64,000 nt of DNA from Muriicola jejuensis. Its GTDB lineage: Bacteria; Bacteroidota; Bacteroidia; Flavobacteriales; Flavobacteriaceae. The notes under the pieces were generated by a model. It made no database searches. It had not been told where the DNA came from and saw nothing but the letters and a program-made list of their open reading frames with translations. Each line of letters starts with the position of its first letter. Position 1 is the stretch's first letter. Position numbers and translations under genes: made by a program. Positions 26,623-35,329 of the stretch are shown here, in pieces. The stretch is taken from NCBI RefSeq assembly GCF_010671595.1, contig NZ_JAABOP010000005.1:62001-126000 (forward strand). The letters are read 5' to 3'.

Positions 26623-27648
26623 GTGAAAAATCAAAATATATACATACTGGCTATCGAATCTTCTTGTGACGACACCTCGGCGGCTGTGATGCAAAACGAC
26701 ACCACCCTGAGTAATGTTGTAGCTACACAAAAGATACACGAGGAATACGGGGGTGTGGTCCCGGAGCTCGCTTCGAGGGCGCACCAGCAACATATAGTCC
26801 CTGTGATACACCAGGCCCTGGCAAAAGCAAAGATCGACAAAAATCAGCTCTCAGCCATAGCTTTTACCCGGGGTCCCGGACTTCTGGGCTCCCTCCTGGT
26901 GGGCACCTCCTTTGCAAAATCCCTTTCCCTGGGTCTGGGAATCCCCCTCATTGAGGTGAACCATATGCAAGCCCATATCCTCGCTCATTTTATAAAGGAA
27001 GAAGGAAGCAGGAACCCTGTATTTCCCTTTCTCGCGATGACGATCAGCGGGGGACACACCCAGATCGTGCTGGTAAGGGATTACTTCGAGATGGAGATCC
27101 TGGGAGAGACCCTGGATGATGCGGTGGGTGAAGCTTTTGACAAAACCGCCAAGATCATTGGCCTGCCTTATCCGGGTGGCCCCCTTGTAGACGAACTGGC
27201 GCAAAAGGGAAACCCCAGGGCGTTTCCCTTCCCCAAACCCAAGGTTAAAGGACTGGATTTCAGTTTCAGCGGTCTCAAGACCAGCATCCTGTACTTTATC
27301 CAGAGGGAAACCGCCCAGAACCCCGACTTTATCGAACAGAACAAGGAGGATATCTGTGCCTCCATACAGTATACCATCGTCTCCATCCTCATGGACAAAC
27401 TCAAAAAGGCGGTCAAACAGACCGGCATAAAGAGGGTCGCCATAGGAGGGGGCGTATCCGCAAATTCAGGGATAAGGGCGGCCCTGAAAAAGGCCGAAAA
27501 AGATTCGGGCTGGCAAACCTATATCCCCAAATTTGAATACTGCACAGACAATGCCGCCATGATCGGGATCGTGGGGTACCTGAAATACAGGGAGGCTACT
27601 TTTGCGGATCAGGGCATATCAGCCAAAGCGAGGTATGACATCCCGTAA
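26623..27648 (+). CDS. tsaD: tRNA N6-adenosine threonylcarbamoyltransferase TsaD
   Basis: TsaD transfers the threonylcarbamoyl group to A37 of ANN-decoding tRNAs. The 341-aa protein starts at GTG (26623-26625) with ILAIESSCDDTSAAV. It has the metal-binding VNHMQAHILAH, SGGHTQIV, DDAVGEAFDKTAK and the late GGGVSANSGIR and CTDNAAMI motifs. No in-frame ATG gives a better start. The next gene begins 74 bp later on the same strand. Confidence 0.96.
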   Translation: MKNQNIYILAIESSCDDTSAAVMQNDTTLSNVVATQKIHEEYGGVVPELASRAHQQHIVPVIHQALAKAKIDKNQLSAIAFTRGPGLLGSLLVGTSFAKSLSLGLGIPLIEVNHMQAHILAHFIKEEGSRNPVFPFLAMTISGGHTQIVLVRDYFEMEILGETLDDAVGEAFDKTAKIIGLPYPGGPLVDELAQKGNPRAFPFPKPKVKGLDFSFSGLKTSILYFIQRETAQNPDFIEQNKEDICASIQYTIVSILMDKLKKAVKQTGIKRVAIGGGVSANSGIRAALKKAEKDSGWQTYIPKFEYCTDNAAMIGIVGYLKYREATFADQGISAKARYDIP

Positions 27649-27722
27649 CATTGAAAATACCCGGGAACCCCATTTGGGAAAAAGAGCTATATTTATTTTT
27701 CTTTGATCACAAGTTTTTGTCT

Positions 27723-28067
27723 ATGCCGTTTGACACTGTCCTCGCAGAAAGGATTCGAAACAGTTTACAGGCCTTTCCGGGCCCCATCCGAAATGACATG
27801 AGCGAGAAAAGAATGTTTGGCGGCCTTGCCTTTCTCCTCCGCGGGAAGATGACCGTGGGAGTTATCGGGAAGGAAATGGTGGTCAGGATCGTCGGGGAAA
27901 AAATGGAGGGTATCCTTGGGATGGAAGGCGTCAGACCCATGGATTTCAACAAAAAACCCATGAAGGAATTCGTCTTTGTTTCTTCGGAAGCGATGGAGCA
28001 TGAGGAAGAACTCTCAGGGTGGATTTCCCTGGGTATCGAACACGCCCGTCGTACATTAAACCTTTGA
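27723..28067 (+). CDS. TfoX/Sxy N-terminal-domain protein
   Basis: The 114-aa protein matches the TfoX N-terminal domain: ERIRNSLQAF, then a KRMFGGLAFLLRGKMTVGV core and a RPMDFNKKPMKEFVFV stretch. Stand-alone copies are common in Bacteroidota, and their function is not established; the name comes from the competence regulator Sxy. I start at the ATG at 27723 (MPFDTVLAER), because the upstream in-frame residues (from 27651) look like non-coding leader. It precedes rsmE by 12 bp. Confidence 0.85.
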   Translation: MPFDTVLAERIRNSLQAFPGPIRNDMSEKRMFGGLAFLLRGKMTVGVIGKEMVVRIVGEKMEGILGMEGVRPMDFNKKPMKEFVFVSSEAMEHEEELSGWISLGIEHARRTLNL

Positions 28068-28079
28068 ATACCACATAGC

Positions 28080-28787
28080 ATGCAACTATTTTACAATCCG
28101 GAGATCTCCGAGGAGACCAAAGAGTTCGATCTCGGCCCAGAGGAAAGCAAACACCTTCAGAAAGTCTTGAGAAAAAAAGAAGGGGATACTTTCCATATCA
28201 CCAATGGTAAAGGCTGGCTGTTCGAGGCCAGGCTGGAAAAGATAAGCCCGAAAAGCATTCGGGCCATGGTCCTCTCTTCCGAAAAAAGGCACCGCAAGAT
28301 GCATTCCCTCCATATGGCCGTTGCACCTACAAAAAGCAATGATCGTTTTGAATGGTTCCTCGAGAAGGCTACGGAAATCGGGATTGACGAGATTACGCCT
28401 ATCATTTGCAAGCGTTCAGAACGCAAGACCTTGAAAATAGAGAGGCTTCAGAAGGTGATTCAGGAGGCCATGAAGCAATCGCTCAGGACCTATCTCCCCG
28501 TGCTGCACCCTCCCGTTTCCCTGGAGGAGTTCCTGCAGACCCCACACCCCAGTCTGCGCTTTATCGCCCATTGCCATGAAGAGGAAAAAATGGAACTCAA
28601 ACGACGTATTGCGCCGGATAAACGGATCACGGTCCTGGTAGGTCCCGAAGGGGATTTTACGGAAGAGGAGGTAGACATGGCCTATGATAAAGGATTCCTG
28701 CCGGTATCCCTGGGCGAAAGCAGGCTGCGGACGGAGACCGCTGCTATTTACGCCTGTACCGCTGTTGCCGTTTTTAATAGCAGATAG
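28080..28787 (+). CDS. rsmE: 16S rRNA (uracil-1498-N3)-methyltransferase RsmE
   Basis: This SPOUT-fold methyltransferase modifies U1498 of 16S rRNA. The 235-aa protein has an N-terminal PUA-like domain (ESKHLQKVLRKKEGD). The knot region carries KSNDRFEWFLEKATEIGIDEI, VGPEGDFTEEEV and LGESRLRTETAA, the AdoMet-binding signature of the family. It starts at the ATG at 28080. Confidence 0.95.
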   Translation: MQLFYNPEISEETKEFDLGPEESKHLQKVLRKKEGDTFHITNGKGWLFEARLEKISPKSIRAMVLSSEKRHRKMHSLHMAVAPTKSNDRFEWFLEKATEIGIDEITPIICKRSERKTLKIERLQKVIQEAMKQSLRTYLPVLHPPVSLEEFLQTPHPSLRFIAHCHEEEKMELKRRIAPDKRITVLVGPEGDFTEEEVDMAYDKGFLPVSLGESRLRTETAAIYACTAVAVFNSR

Positions 28788-28850
28788 AGAACCCGGGCTT
28801 TAAAGATATGAGGATACGTGCGGCCTGTCCGCGTTGAAACACATATTGAT

Positions 28851-28858
28851 TACCTTTG
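28851..28858 (+). promoter_or_regulatory. -7 box upstream of the DUF4159 gene
   Basis: A perfect TACCTTTG ends 21 bp before the ATG at 28880. A TTG 14 bp upstream is too close to be a normal -33 element. Confidence 0.35.
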
Positions 28859-28879
28859 AGACTTAGATACATACGTCCT

Positions 28880-29530
28880 ATGCGCACCTTTTACATACTT
28901 GTCCTGCTCCTGTTTTCACTGGTTCCAGTTTCGGGGACATCACAGGAAATTGCGGTATTGAAGTATAATGGAGGGGGCGACTGGTATGCCAATCCCACCG
29001 CCCTGCCTAACCTGATCCGTTTTTGTAACCAGGCCATCAAGACCAGGATCAACCCCAAGCCTCAGACCGTAGAGCCGGGCAGCCCTTTGCTATACCAGTA
29101 TCCCTTTGTCCATATGACCGGGCACGGAAATGTCTATTTCAGCGATGAGGAAGCAAGGAACCTCAGGACCTACCTGCTGGCAGGGGGATTCCTGCACATA
29201 GACGACAACTACGGGATGGAGCCCTACCTGAGGAAGGAACTAAAAAAGGTATTCCCGGACAAGGAACTTGAGGAACTCAGCCCGGAACATCCCATTTTCA
29301 GCCAGGAATTTCTATTTCCTGAAGGGTTGCCCAAGATCCATGAGCACGACGGGAAAAGGCCCCAGGCACTCGGCATCTTTGACGAAAACCGGCTCGTCCT
29401 GCTTTTTACCTTTGAGAGCGACCTGGGGGATGGATGGGAAGACCCTCAGGTCCACAACGACCCTGAAGAGGTTAGGTTAAAGGCACTCAGGATGGGCGCG
29501 AACATTATCCAATACGCATTTAAGAACTGA
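28880..29530 (+). CDS. DUF4159-domain secreted protein
   Basis: The 216-aa protein has a signal peptide (MRTFYILVLLLFSLVPVSG). A DUF4159 domain follows with LKYNGGGDWYANPTALPNL, PFVHMTGHGNVYFSDEEA and LAGGFLHIDDNYGMEPY, a flavodoxin/GATase-like pattern. The function is unknown. Relatives are widespread in Bacteroidota and are often near MoxR/DUF58 genes, which are absent here. The start at 28880 is chosen because it gives a clean signal peptide; an in-frame start at 28856 would fall inside the -7 box. A permease gene follows after three bases. Confidence 0.85.
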   Translation: MRTFYILVLLLFSLVPVSGTSQEIAVLKYNGGGDWYANPTALPNLIRFCNQAIKTRINPKPQTVEPGSPLLYQYPFVHMTGHGNVYFSDEEARNLRTYLLAGGFLHIDDNYGMEPYLRKELKKVFPDKELEELSPEHPIFSQEFLFPEGLPKIHEHDGKRPQALGIFDENRLVLLFTFESDLGDGWEDPQVHNDPEEVRLKALRMGANIIQYAFKN

Positions 29531-29533
29531 TCT

Positions 29534-30634
29534 ATGAATTCCAGAACTATCTCAAATGGTATTTTACAGGCCACGGGTATCCTCCTGGGCCTGGGAGTCT
29601 TATTGTATTTCCTGTATCAGATCCGGTCTGTTCTGGCCTACCTCGCCATGGCAGCCGTGGTGGCCCTGATAGGCAGGCCGGTGGTGCTTTTCCTCCGTAG
29701 AAAACTGAAATTTCCCAATACCCTGGCCGTGATCTTTACCATGGTCCTGATGATCGGTGTGCTGGCAGGGATCATCGCCCTCTTTTTTCCCTTAGTGGCA
29801 GAACAGGCTGCAAATCTCTCCCTGCTCAACATCGAGGAACTAAAGAGCAACCTGGCGACCCTCTACCAGGAGGTCATCCTTTATTTCGGTGCCTCTCCGG
29901 ACCAGGTCAATGACCTCATCAAGGGCACTGACCTTGAAAAAAGTATTTTCAGCGGACTCGACATAGGCTTTATCCCCAACTTCCTTAATTCCTTTCTTAA
30001 CACCCTGAGCGCAGCCAGCATTGGTCTGTTCTCCGTTCTTTTCATTTCCTTTTTCTTCCTTAAGGACAGTTCCCTCTTTCAAAGGGGATTGCTCACCTTT
30101 GTACCGGACAACAAGGAATCCGGTATGTCTAATTCCATCCAGAAGATCAACGGGCTCTTATCCCGCTATTTCGTAGGCCTTCTCTTTCAGATCCTGATCC
30201 TCTTTGTCATCTATACCGTTACCCTATTGTGGGTGGGCATACCCAATGCCATCGTCATCGCATTTTTATGCGCCCTCTTCAATATCATTCCTTACGTTGG
30301 ACCCATCATAGGAGCTGTGCTGATGGTCACCCTTACCATGACCTCCAACCTGGGTGCCGATTTTACCGAATTCATATTGCCGAATACAGGGAAGGTTATG
30401 ATCGGATTTGTCATAGGCCAGCTGGTCGACAACTTCTTTTCTCAGCCCTTCATTTTTTCTAACAGCGTCCGATCTCATCCCCTGGAGATCTTCCTGGTCA
30501 TCATCATCGCCGGACTGCTTTTCGGGGTCGTGGGTATGATCATAGCAGTGCCGGGATACACCGCCATCAAGGTGGTTTTAAAGGAGTTTCTCTCTGATAA
30601 CAAGATTGTGAAGAGGCTTACCCAAAACTTATAG
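29534..30634 (+). CDS. AI-2E family (PerM/TqsA-like) transporter
   Basis: The 366-aa membrane protein has about eight hydrophobic segments in the family's pattern. A pair is at the N-terminus, a soluble region lies at about 85-150, and a C-terminal group contains FNIIPYVGPIIGAVLMVTLT and LEIFLVIIIAGLLFGVVGMI. The GxxGxxxAVPG-type motif near the end (GVVGMIIAVPGYTAIK) is diagnostic. Substrates of the family vary (quorum signals, ions, unknown). Three bases separate it from the DUF4159 gene and seven from the methyltransferase gene, so the three form one operon. Confidence 0.9.
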   Translation: MNSRTISNGILQATGILLGLGVLLYFLYQIRSVLAYLAMAAVVALIGRPVVLFLRRKLKFPNTLAVIFTMVLMIGVLAGIIALFFPLVAEQAANLSLLNIEELKSNLATLYQEVILYFGASPDQVNDLIKGTDLEKSIFSGLDIGFIPNFLNSFLNTLSAASIGLFSVLFISFFFLKDSSLFQRGLLTFVPDNKESGMSNSIQKINGLLSRYFVGLLFQILILFVIYTVTLLWVGIPNAIVIAFLCALFNIIPYVGPIIGAVLMVTLTMTSNLGADFTEFILPNTGKVMIGFVIGQLVDNFFSQPFIFSNSVRSHPLEIFLVIIIAGLLFGVVGMIIAVPGYTAIKVVLKEFLSDNKIVKRLTQNL

Positions 30635-30641
30635 TTTCAGT

Positions 30642-31844
30642 TTGAATAAAAACATTTTAAAAACTGGTGTACAGGAGTTTATAGAAAATAATTACGGTAC
30701 TGACATCATGTCAGTTCTCCTTTCTAAGCCCGTTTTTCCGGATATCTCACCCCAGGAACTCGCCCAGCAACTCTCGGGAAAGAACAAGGCAAAAAATAAG
30801 CTGCCTACCTGGTTCCAAAAACCGGGAATCTACTACCCTCCCAATGTAAACCTGGAACAGACCTCTTCGGAAATCACAGGACGCTATAAGGCCGAGCTGG
30901 TTAGAGGGGAAACCATGGCCGACCTTACCGGTGGGTTCGGGGTGGACACCTATTTTTTCAGCAAGGCCGTACCCCTACTGATCCATTGTGAATTGGACGA
31001 GGAATTGCATGAGATCGCCCAACACAACGCCAAGGTATTGGGTGTCTCGCAAGTGCAATTCCACCATGGAGACGGTATTGCGTTTCTAAAGCAAACCGAT
31101 AAGACCTTTGACTGGATCTTTCTCGATCCCGGCCGGAGGACTTCTTCCAACAAAAAGGTCTTCCTGTTGTCGGACTGCGAACCGGACGTTATCCTGCATC
31201 GGGACCTGCTGCTGCACAAGGGAGCACAAGTAATGGTCAAGACCTCCCCTATGCTCGACCTGAAGGCCGGTATCGAGCAGTTCGGGTCCGTTGCGGAAAT
31301 TCATGTGGTGGCGGTGGAGAATGAGGTAAAAGAACTCCTGTGGATCCTCCAAAAGGACGCGACACAGGAAAAAATCGAGATCACGGCAGTGAACCTCACA
31401 AAAGGAAGAAAAGAAAGCCTGGAGTTTCGTTGGATAGACGAAAGGTCCGCAGCCTGTTCCTTTGGCCCACCCCTGGATTACCTGTATGAACCTCATAGCG
31501 CCCTCCTTAAAGCAGGGGCGTTTAAAACCGTGTGTAAAACCTATGCCGTTGACAAGCTCCACGAGCACAGCCACCTGTACACTTCACGCGAACACCTGTC
31601 TTTCCCGGGTCGCAGCTTCAGAATTGACCAGGTGATCCCCTTCAATAAAAAGAATCTGCGTCGGCTCAAAGGGGAAAAAGCGAATGTAAGTGCCCGCAAT
31701 TTTCCCTTAAGTGTGGCCGGGATCAGGAAGAAATTCGGGATAAAGGACGGAGGAGAGGTCTATTTATTTTTTACTACAAATAATATAGGCGAAAATATTG
31801 TCATTCAATCTTCTAAGATTTCATCCCCGGACATTCCCACTTAA
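30642..31844 (+). CDS. Class I SAM-dependent methyltransferase with THUMP-like domain
   Basis: The 400-aa protein has an N-terminal helical part and an AdoMet-binding Rossmann core starting at ADLTGGFGVDTYFF (about residue 90). It carries IFLDPGRR near residue 165 and a C-terminal THUMP-like domain (about 330-395). It is probably an RNA methyltransferase; the target is not known. The start is TTG (30642-30644), matching the MNKNIL... beginning I recall for relatives, and no ATG is available upstream in frame. Its last 32 bases overlap the end of the convergent dipeptidase gene. Confidence 0.83.
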   Translation: MNKNILKTGVQEFIENNYGTDIMSVLLSKPVFPDISPQELAQQLSGKNKAKNKLPTWFQKPGIYYPPNVNLEQTSSEITGRYKAELVRGETMADLTGGFGVDTYFFSKAVPLLIHCELDEELHEIAQHNAKVLGVSQVQFHHGDGIAFLKQTDKTFDWIFLDPGRRTSSNKKVFLLSDCEPDVILHRDLLLHKGAQVMVKTSPMLDLKAGIEQFGSVAEIHVVAVENEVKELLWILQKDATQEKIEITAVNLTKGRKESLEFRWIDERSAACSFGPPLDYLYEPHSALLKAGAFKTVCKTYAVDKLHEHSHLYTSREHLSFPGRSFRIDQVIPFNKKNLRRLKGEKANVSARNFPLSVAGIRKKFGIKDGGEVYLFFTTNNIGENIVIQSSKISSPDIPT

Positions 31845-32538
31845 AATTCGCCACCTGATCCCTGGAAGCCGCACCCAGGTTGTAATGCCACCATTCCGTG
31901 CGGACCGACCAGAATCCGTGCTTTTCCATAACACCCTTTAACAGTGTTCTGTTTTCGATTATCTCTTTGGGTAGTTGAAGGTAATCATGGTGAGCCTCCC
32001 TCCCGAAAAAATCGAACTCGGTTCCCATGTCCAGCACCTTCCCGTCGAGCGTTTCCAATGTGATGTCGACCGCGCCTCCCCTGTTGTGAATCGAACCCTT
32101 CACCGGGTTCGCCACATACTGAGGGTTGGGAAAGATCTCCCACATTTTAAACTGTACCGAATTGGGCCGGTAACAGTCGAAGAATCGAATGCGATACCCT
32201 TTTTGCATCAACTCTTTGTTTGCCTCTATCAATGCTTCAGCCGTCTTTTTGCGCGTATAGCATTCCGCACAATCATACACCTGGGTCTTGAGGAAATTGT
32301 TATCTGTGGCATACCTCAGGTCATATGAAAATTCAGAGGAATAGTCGGCCAGGCGCACAAAGGTGGTATCTGTCAGAGACTCCAGAGGAGGCGGAGGTTC
32401 TTTGGTATCCGGCACCGGTATGGTATCCGAAGAGATCATCGGGGAGATCTCTGAAGACTTATCTGTGATCTTAGGTGCTTTCTCTATGCAACCCAAAAAC
32501 AGTAGGAGCAAGATCAATCGGAAGATAACGGATTTCAT
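31813..32538 (-). CDS. D-alanyl-D-alanine dipeptidase (VanX/DdpX-like, M15D), lipoprotein
   Basis: The 241-aa protein has a lipobox-type signal (LLLLFLGC) and a Pro-rich linker. The M15 zinc-peptidase domain carries FFDCYRP, SIHNRGGAVDI (SxHxxGxAxD) and TEWWHY (ExxWWH), the complete metal and catalytic set. It cleaves D-Ala-D-Ala in the family's known members, here probably for peptidoglycan recycling rather than vancomycin resistance, since no vanA/vanH neighbours exist. The gene is convergent with the THUMP-like methyltransferase gene, with a 32-bp overlap. Confidence 0.9.
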   Translation of the reverse strand: MKSVIFRLILLLLFLGCIEKAPKITDKSSEISPMISSDTIPVPDTKEPPPPLESLTDTTFVRLADYSSEFSYDLRYATDNNFLKTQVYDCAECYTRKKTAEALIEANKELMQKGYRIRFFDCYRPNSVQFKMWEIFPNPQYVANPVKGSIHNRGGAVDITLETLDGKVLDMGTEFDFFGREAHHDYLQLPKEIIENRTLLKGVMEKHGFWSVRTEWWHYNLGAASRDQVANFKWECPGMKS

Positions 32539-32569
32539 GGTTTTTCTATGATCGCAAGGTACTCGGTCA

Positions 32570-32598
32570 CAAAGATACGACCGAAAACCGTATCTTTC
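32570..32598. promoter_or_regulatory. Overlapping divergent promoters within a perfect inverted repeat
   Basis: AAAGATACG (32571-32579) and CGTATCTTT (32589-32597) form a perfect 9-bp inverted repeat around a 9-bp centre. The minus strand reads a perfect -7 box TATCTTTG (32570-32577) toward the dipeptidase gene. The plus strand reads TATCTTTC (32591-32598, 7 of 8) toward the GH130-like gene. The repeat may also bind a regulator. Confidence 0.45.
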
Positions 32599-32600
32599 CT

Positions 32601-33716
32601 ATGATGAAAAAATGGCCCATGACCAAGACCTGGATTATCGTTCCCTCATTGACGTTCTTCCTTTTACAGATGGCTATGGGGCAGGACCCCTGGCTCCTGG
32701 GCTTTGAAAAACCTCCCTTCAACCCCATTCTGGCGGCAGACAGTACTGCGCAATTCACAGATCCGTTGAGCGGTGCTACCGTACACTGGCAGAAGGCGGA
32801 TGTTTTCAACCCCGGGGCCATCGTCAGGAACGATACCGTTTTTCTTCTCTTCAGGGCCGAGGACGATCCGGATGCAATCCTGGGAGGGCGGACCTCCAGG
32901 ATAGGCCTTGCCTACAGTACTGACGGCCTGCAATTCGAGAAATATGCCCATCCTGTGCTTTTCCCGAGCAAAGATGGCTTTGGGATCTGGGACCAGCCGG
33001 GAGGGGTTGAGGATCCCAGGGTCGTAGAACTGCCCGATGGCACCTATCTCATGCTCTACACCAGCTGGAACAGGAAGGTAGCCAGGCTCTCGGCAGCTAT
33101 CTCCAACGATCTCAGGGAGTGGGAAAAGAAAGGTCCTGTATTTAATGCGGCCTACGGCGGCAGATTCATGAATGCCTGGAGCAAGTCGGGTTCCGTGGTC
33201 ACAGAACTGGTTGATGGCCGGTTGGTCGCAAAAAAGATCCTGGACAGGTACTGGATGTACTGGGGGGAGCTCTTTATGAATCTGGCAAGTTCCGAAGACG
33301 GCATACACTGGGAGCCTCTGCTCGATGAACATGGAGACTTGCTCCGCGTATTCGAACCCACGCTCAATGATTTTGACAGTCACCTGGTAGAACCCGGACC
33401 ACCTGCCCTGTATACAGAAAATGGTATACTGGTGCTTTACAACGGCAAAAACCTCAGCGGGGAGGGAGCCGGAAGCACCGTCCCTGAGAATACGTACTGC
33501 GGCGGGCAGGTGCTTTTCGGAAAGGAAAATCCGGCACGCTTCTTAAGACGGCTGGAAGAACCTTTTATCTGCCCCAGCCTGCCCCATGAGGTGAGTGGGC
33601 AGTACGAGGCCGGCACGACCTTTATAGAAGGGCTGGTGTACTTCAGGGACCAATGGTTCCTCTATTACGGCACGGCTGATTCCATGGTAGGCGTGGCCGT
33701 AGCCCGGGATGATTAA
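32601..33716 (+). CDS. Secreted GH130-like glycoside hydrolase/phosphorylase
   Basis: The 371-aa protein has a signal peptide and a five-bladed-propeller pattern. NPGAIVRNDTVFLLFRAED, GRTSRIGLAYSTDG, GGVEDPRVVELPDGTYLM and YYGTADSMVGVAVA together match family GH130, which acts on beta-mannosides by phosphorolysis or hydrolysis. GH43-like enzymes share the fold, so the family call is probable rather than certain. A secreted location favours hydrolysis. Two starts are possible: 32601, or the ATG at 32619 (MTKTWIIVPSL), which also gives a good signal peptide and would suit a promoter at 32591. It neighbours the sugar locus to the right. Confidence 0.75.
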   Translation: MMKKWPMTKTWIIVPSLTFFLLQMAMGQDPWLLGFEKPPFNPILAADSTAQFTDPLSGATVHWQKADVFNPGAIVRNDTVFLLFRAEDDPDAILGGRTSRIGLAYSTDGLQFEKYAHPVLFPSKDGFGIWDQPGGVEDPRVVELPDGTYLMLYTSWNRKVARLSAAISNDLREWEKKGPVFNAAYGGRFMNAWSKSGSVVTELVDGRLVAKKILDRYWMYWGELFMNLASSEDGIHWEPLLDEHGDLLRVFEPTLNDFDSHLVEPGPPALYTENGILVLYNGKNLSGEGAGSTVPENTYCGGQVLFGKENPARFLRRLEEPFICPSLPHEVSGQYEAGTTFIEGLVYFRDQWFLYYGTADSMVGVAVARDD

Positions 33717-33733
33717 TGCCTTGTGCGTTACTC

Positions 33734-34570
33734 TTACTCTGTCTTGAAGGATCTGAGAAACGCGAGGCTTTGGGGGACCTGCTGGAGCACCCGGGATGAT
33801 TCGTCCTCGATGAACATATATTCTATCCCCACCTCTTTTGCCTTCACCACGATGTCATAGATCGGTATCTGCCCCTTTCCCAGTACCACATTGGTCTCCA
33901 CGTCTTCATGCCCTGTATCGTTCCCTTTCAGACCTATTTCCATATCCTTCAGGTGAAGCAATACGAACTGGTCTGTGTACTTGTCCAGAAGCGCCAGCGG
34001 ATCTGCACCCCCGTGCTGAGCCCAGTACACATCCAATTCAAAGTAGAATTCCTCGGCATTCTCTGCCATATAATCAAACAGGGTACCGCCTTCATAAGGC
34101 CTGAACTCATATCCGTGAGGGTGATAGGCCAGCGTGAGGTTTTGTTTGTATAGAACTTCCCCTGCCCTGTTGAAGACTTCCACAGCCTTTTTGGTATCCT
34201 CGATCGTGAAATCGTCTCCATCGTGGGGTATCCATGCGCACATGACGTATTTTGCCCCAAAGGCTTTGGCCTTTTCTGACACACCTTCCGGGTCGTTGGC
34301 CAGCTCTTCAAAGGAGGCTCCCACACTAACCACTTCCAGGTCGTATTTCTCGAGTAATTTTTTAAAATCTTCGAGGGGCAATCCATAGGTATCCCCACCT
34401 TCCACCTTGCTGATCCCCCAATCGTGAATGGTCTTTAGTGTCCCTTCCACATCGGTCTTGAACTGGTTCCTGAGGCTGTAGAATTGCAGTCCGACCTCCT
34501 GTGCCTGTATATTCTGAAGGCAGAGGCCCGCCATAAGGGATAGAGTGATTATTTTCTTGATTCGCTTCAT
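33734..34570 (-). CDS. Secreted TIM-barrel sugar isomerase/epimerase-like protein (AP_endonuc_2)
   Basis: The 278-aa protein has a signal peptide (MKRIKKIITLSLMAGLCLQNIQAQ). A xylose-isomerase-like TIM barrel follows with VGLQFYSLRNQF, LAYHPHGYEF, FELDVYWAQHGGADP and MFIEDE, including the acidic/His positions that bind a metal in this family. I use the ATG at 34570; a GTG at 34588 would add six Lys-rich residues. It is 42 bp behind the gluconate-dehydrogenase-like subunit and GMC genes. In related loci such barrels act on 3-keto-sugars made by the oxidoreductase; that link is inference here. Confidence 0.83.
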   Translation of the reverse strand: MKRIKKIITLSLMAGLCLQNIQAQEVGLQFYSLRNQFKTDVEGTLKTIHDWGISKVEGGDTYGLPLEDFKKLLEKYDLEVVSVGASFEELANDPEGVSEKAKAFGAKYVMCAWIPHDGDDFTIEDTKKAVEVFNRAGEVLYKQNLTLAYHPHGYEFRPYEGGTLFDYMAENAEEFYFELDVYWAQHGGADPLALLDKYTDQFVLLHLKDMEIGLKGNDTGHEDVETNVVLGKGQIPIYDIVVKAKEVGIEYMFIEDESSRVLQQVPQSLAFLRSFKTE

Positions 34571-34612
34571 GTTCTTTAGTTTTTTCACGGTTTTACGTAT
34601 TCACGATAGTAC

Positions 34613-35326
34613 TCAGGTGAGGAGGTTGCCGTTTTCATCCCATTCCGCGATGACACCCCTTTTGCTCTGATCCACGCATTTTGCAAGCCATTCCTCATCA
34701 TAGGCCACCCCGTGCTGCTCCAGCACATCCTCAGGCACCCCGTCCCAGATGTTAGGCATATTGCCTTTGTACCCGAGGTCCTGAATCCCGACTTTTGAGG
34801 TGTAATATCCCGTGAGGGTGAGGTTCCGCATCAGGTTGAAGAACTGTATCTCCAGAGGGTGCTCATCCATGGGGATTTTCGGGTCGTAAAATGCGATCGC
34901 ATCAAGGATCTTCTTTTGGGACTCTTCAACGGTCGACTTGAATTCTGTGCCGTAATCCGTGTTGCTTTTGTGGTCTAACCACATGAGTCCGCCCCTCAAC
35001 GTGGTCTGTAGGTCCGGAATATCCTTAGCCATGAATTCTATGAATTCAGGTACGCCTGCATCTGTAGGACCCCCATTCTCATTGGGGGGCAGGATCAGGT
35101 TGCTCAAAACCTCTATGGTCTGCAATTCGTGCTCGTTGAAGAACTGCTCCGCATTGAGTTTGGCAATTTCCTCCAGCTCTTCCGGGGTTCTTCCAAAGTA
35201 CTTGTCGTCCTTGGCCAGTTCCCGGGCCAGGGCCTCCTGCTCTTCTCCCGGTTTGCAGCCGTGTATGGCGAGTCCCCCCGCTACGGTCCCCAGCAGGATG
35301 GATTTTATACTTTTTCTTCTGTCCAT
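34613..35326 (-). CDS. Gluconate 2-dehydrogenase subunit 3 family protein
   Basis: The 237-aa protein has a Tat-like signal with a lipobox (MDRRKSIKSILLGTVAGGLA, then IHGC). A domain follows with FFNEHELQTIEVLSNLILPP, FIEFMAKDIP, EIQFFNLMRNLTLTGYYTS and GYKGN, the usual pattern of the small subunit that pairs with GMC dehydrogenases. It probably escorts or stabilises the flavoprotein for Tat export. It is encoded three bases after the GMC gene, so the two are surely co-expressed. Confidence 0.9.
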   Translation of the reverse strand: MDRRKSIKSILLGTVAGGLAIHGCKPGEEQEALARELAKDDKYFGRTPEELEEIAKLNAEQFFNEHELQTIEVLSNLILPPNENGGPTDAGVPEFIEFMAKDIPDLQTTLRGGLMWLDHKSNTDYGTEFKSTVEESQKKILDAIAFYDPKIPMDEHPLEIQFFNLMRNLTLTGYYTSKVGIQDLGYKGNMPNIWDGVPEDVLEQHGVAYDEEWLAKCVDQSKRGVIAEWDENGNLLT

Positions 35327-35329
35327 GGC

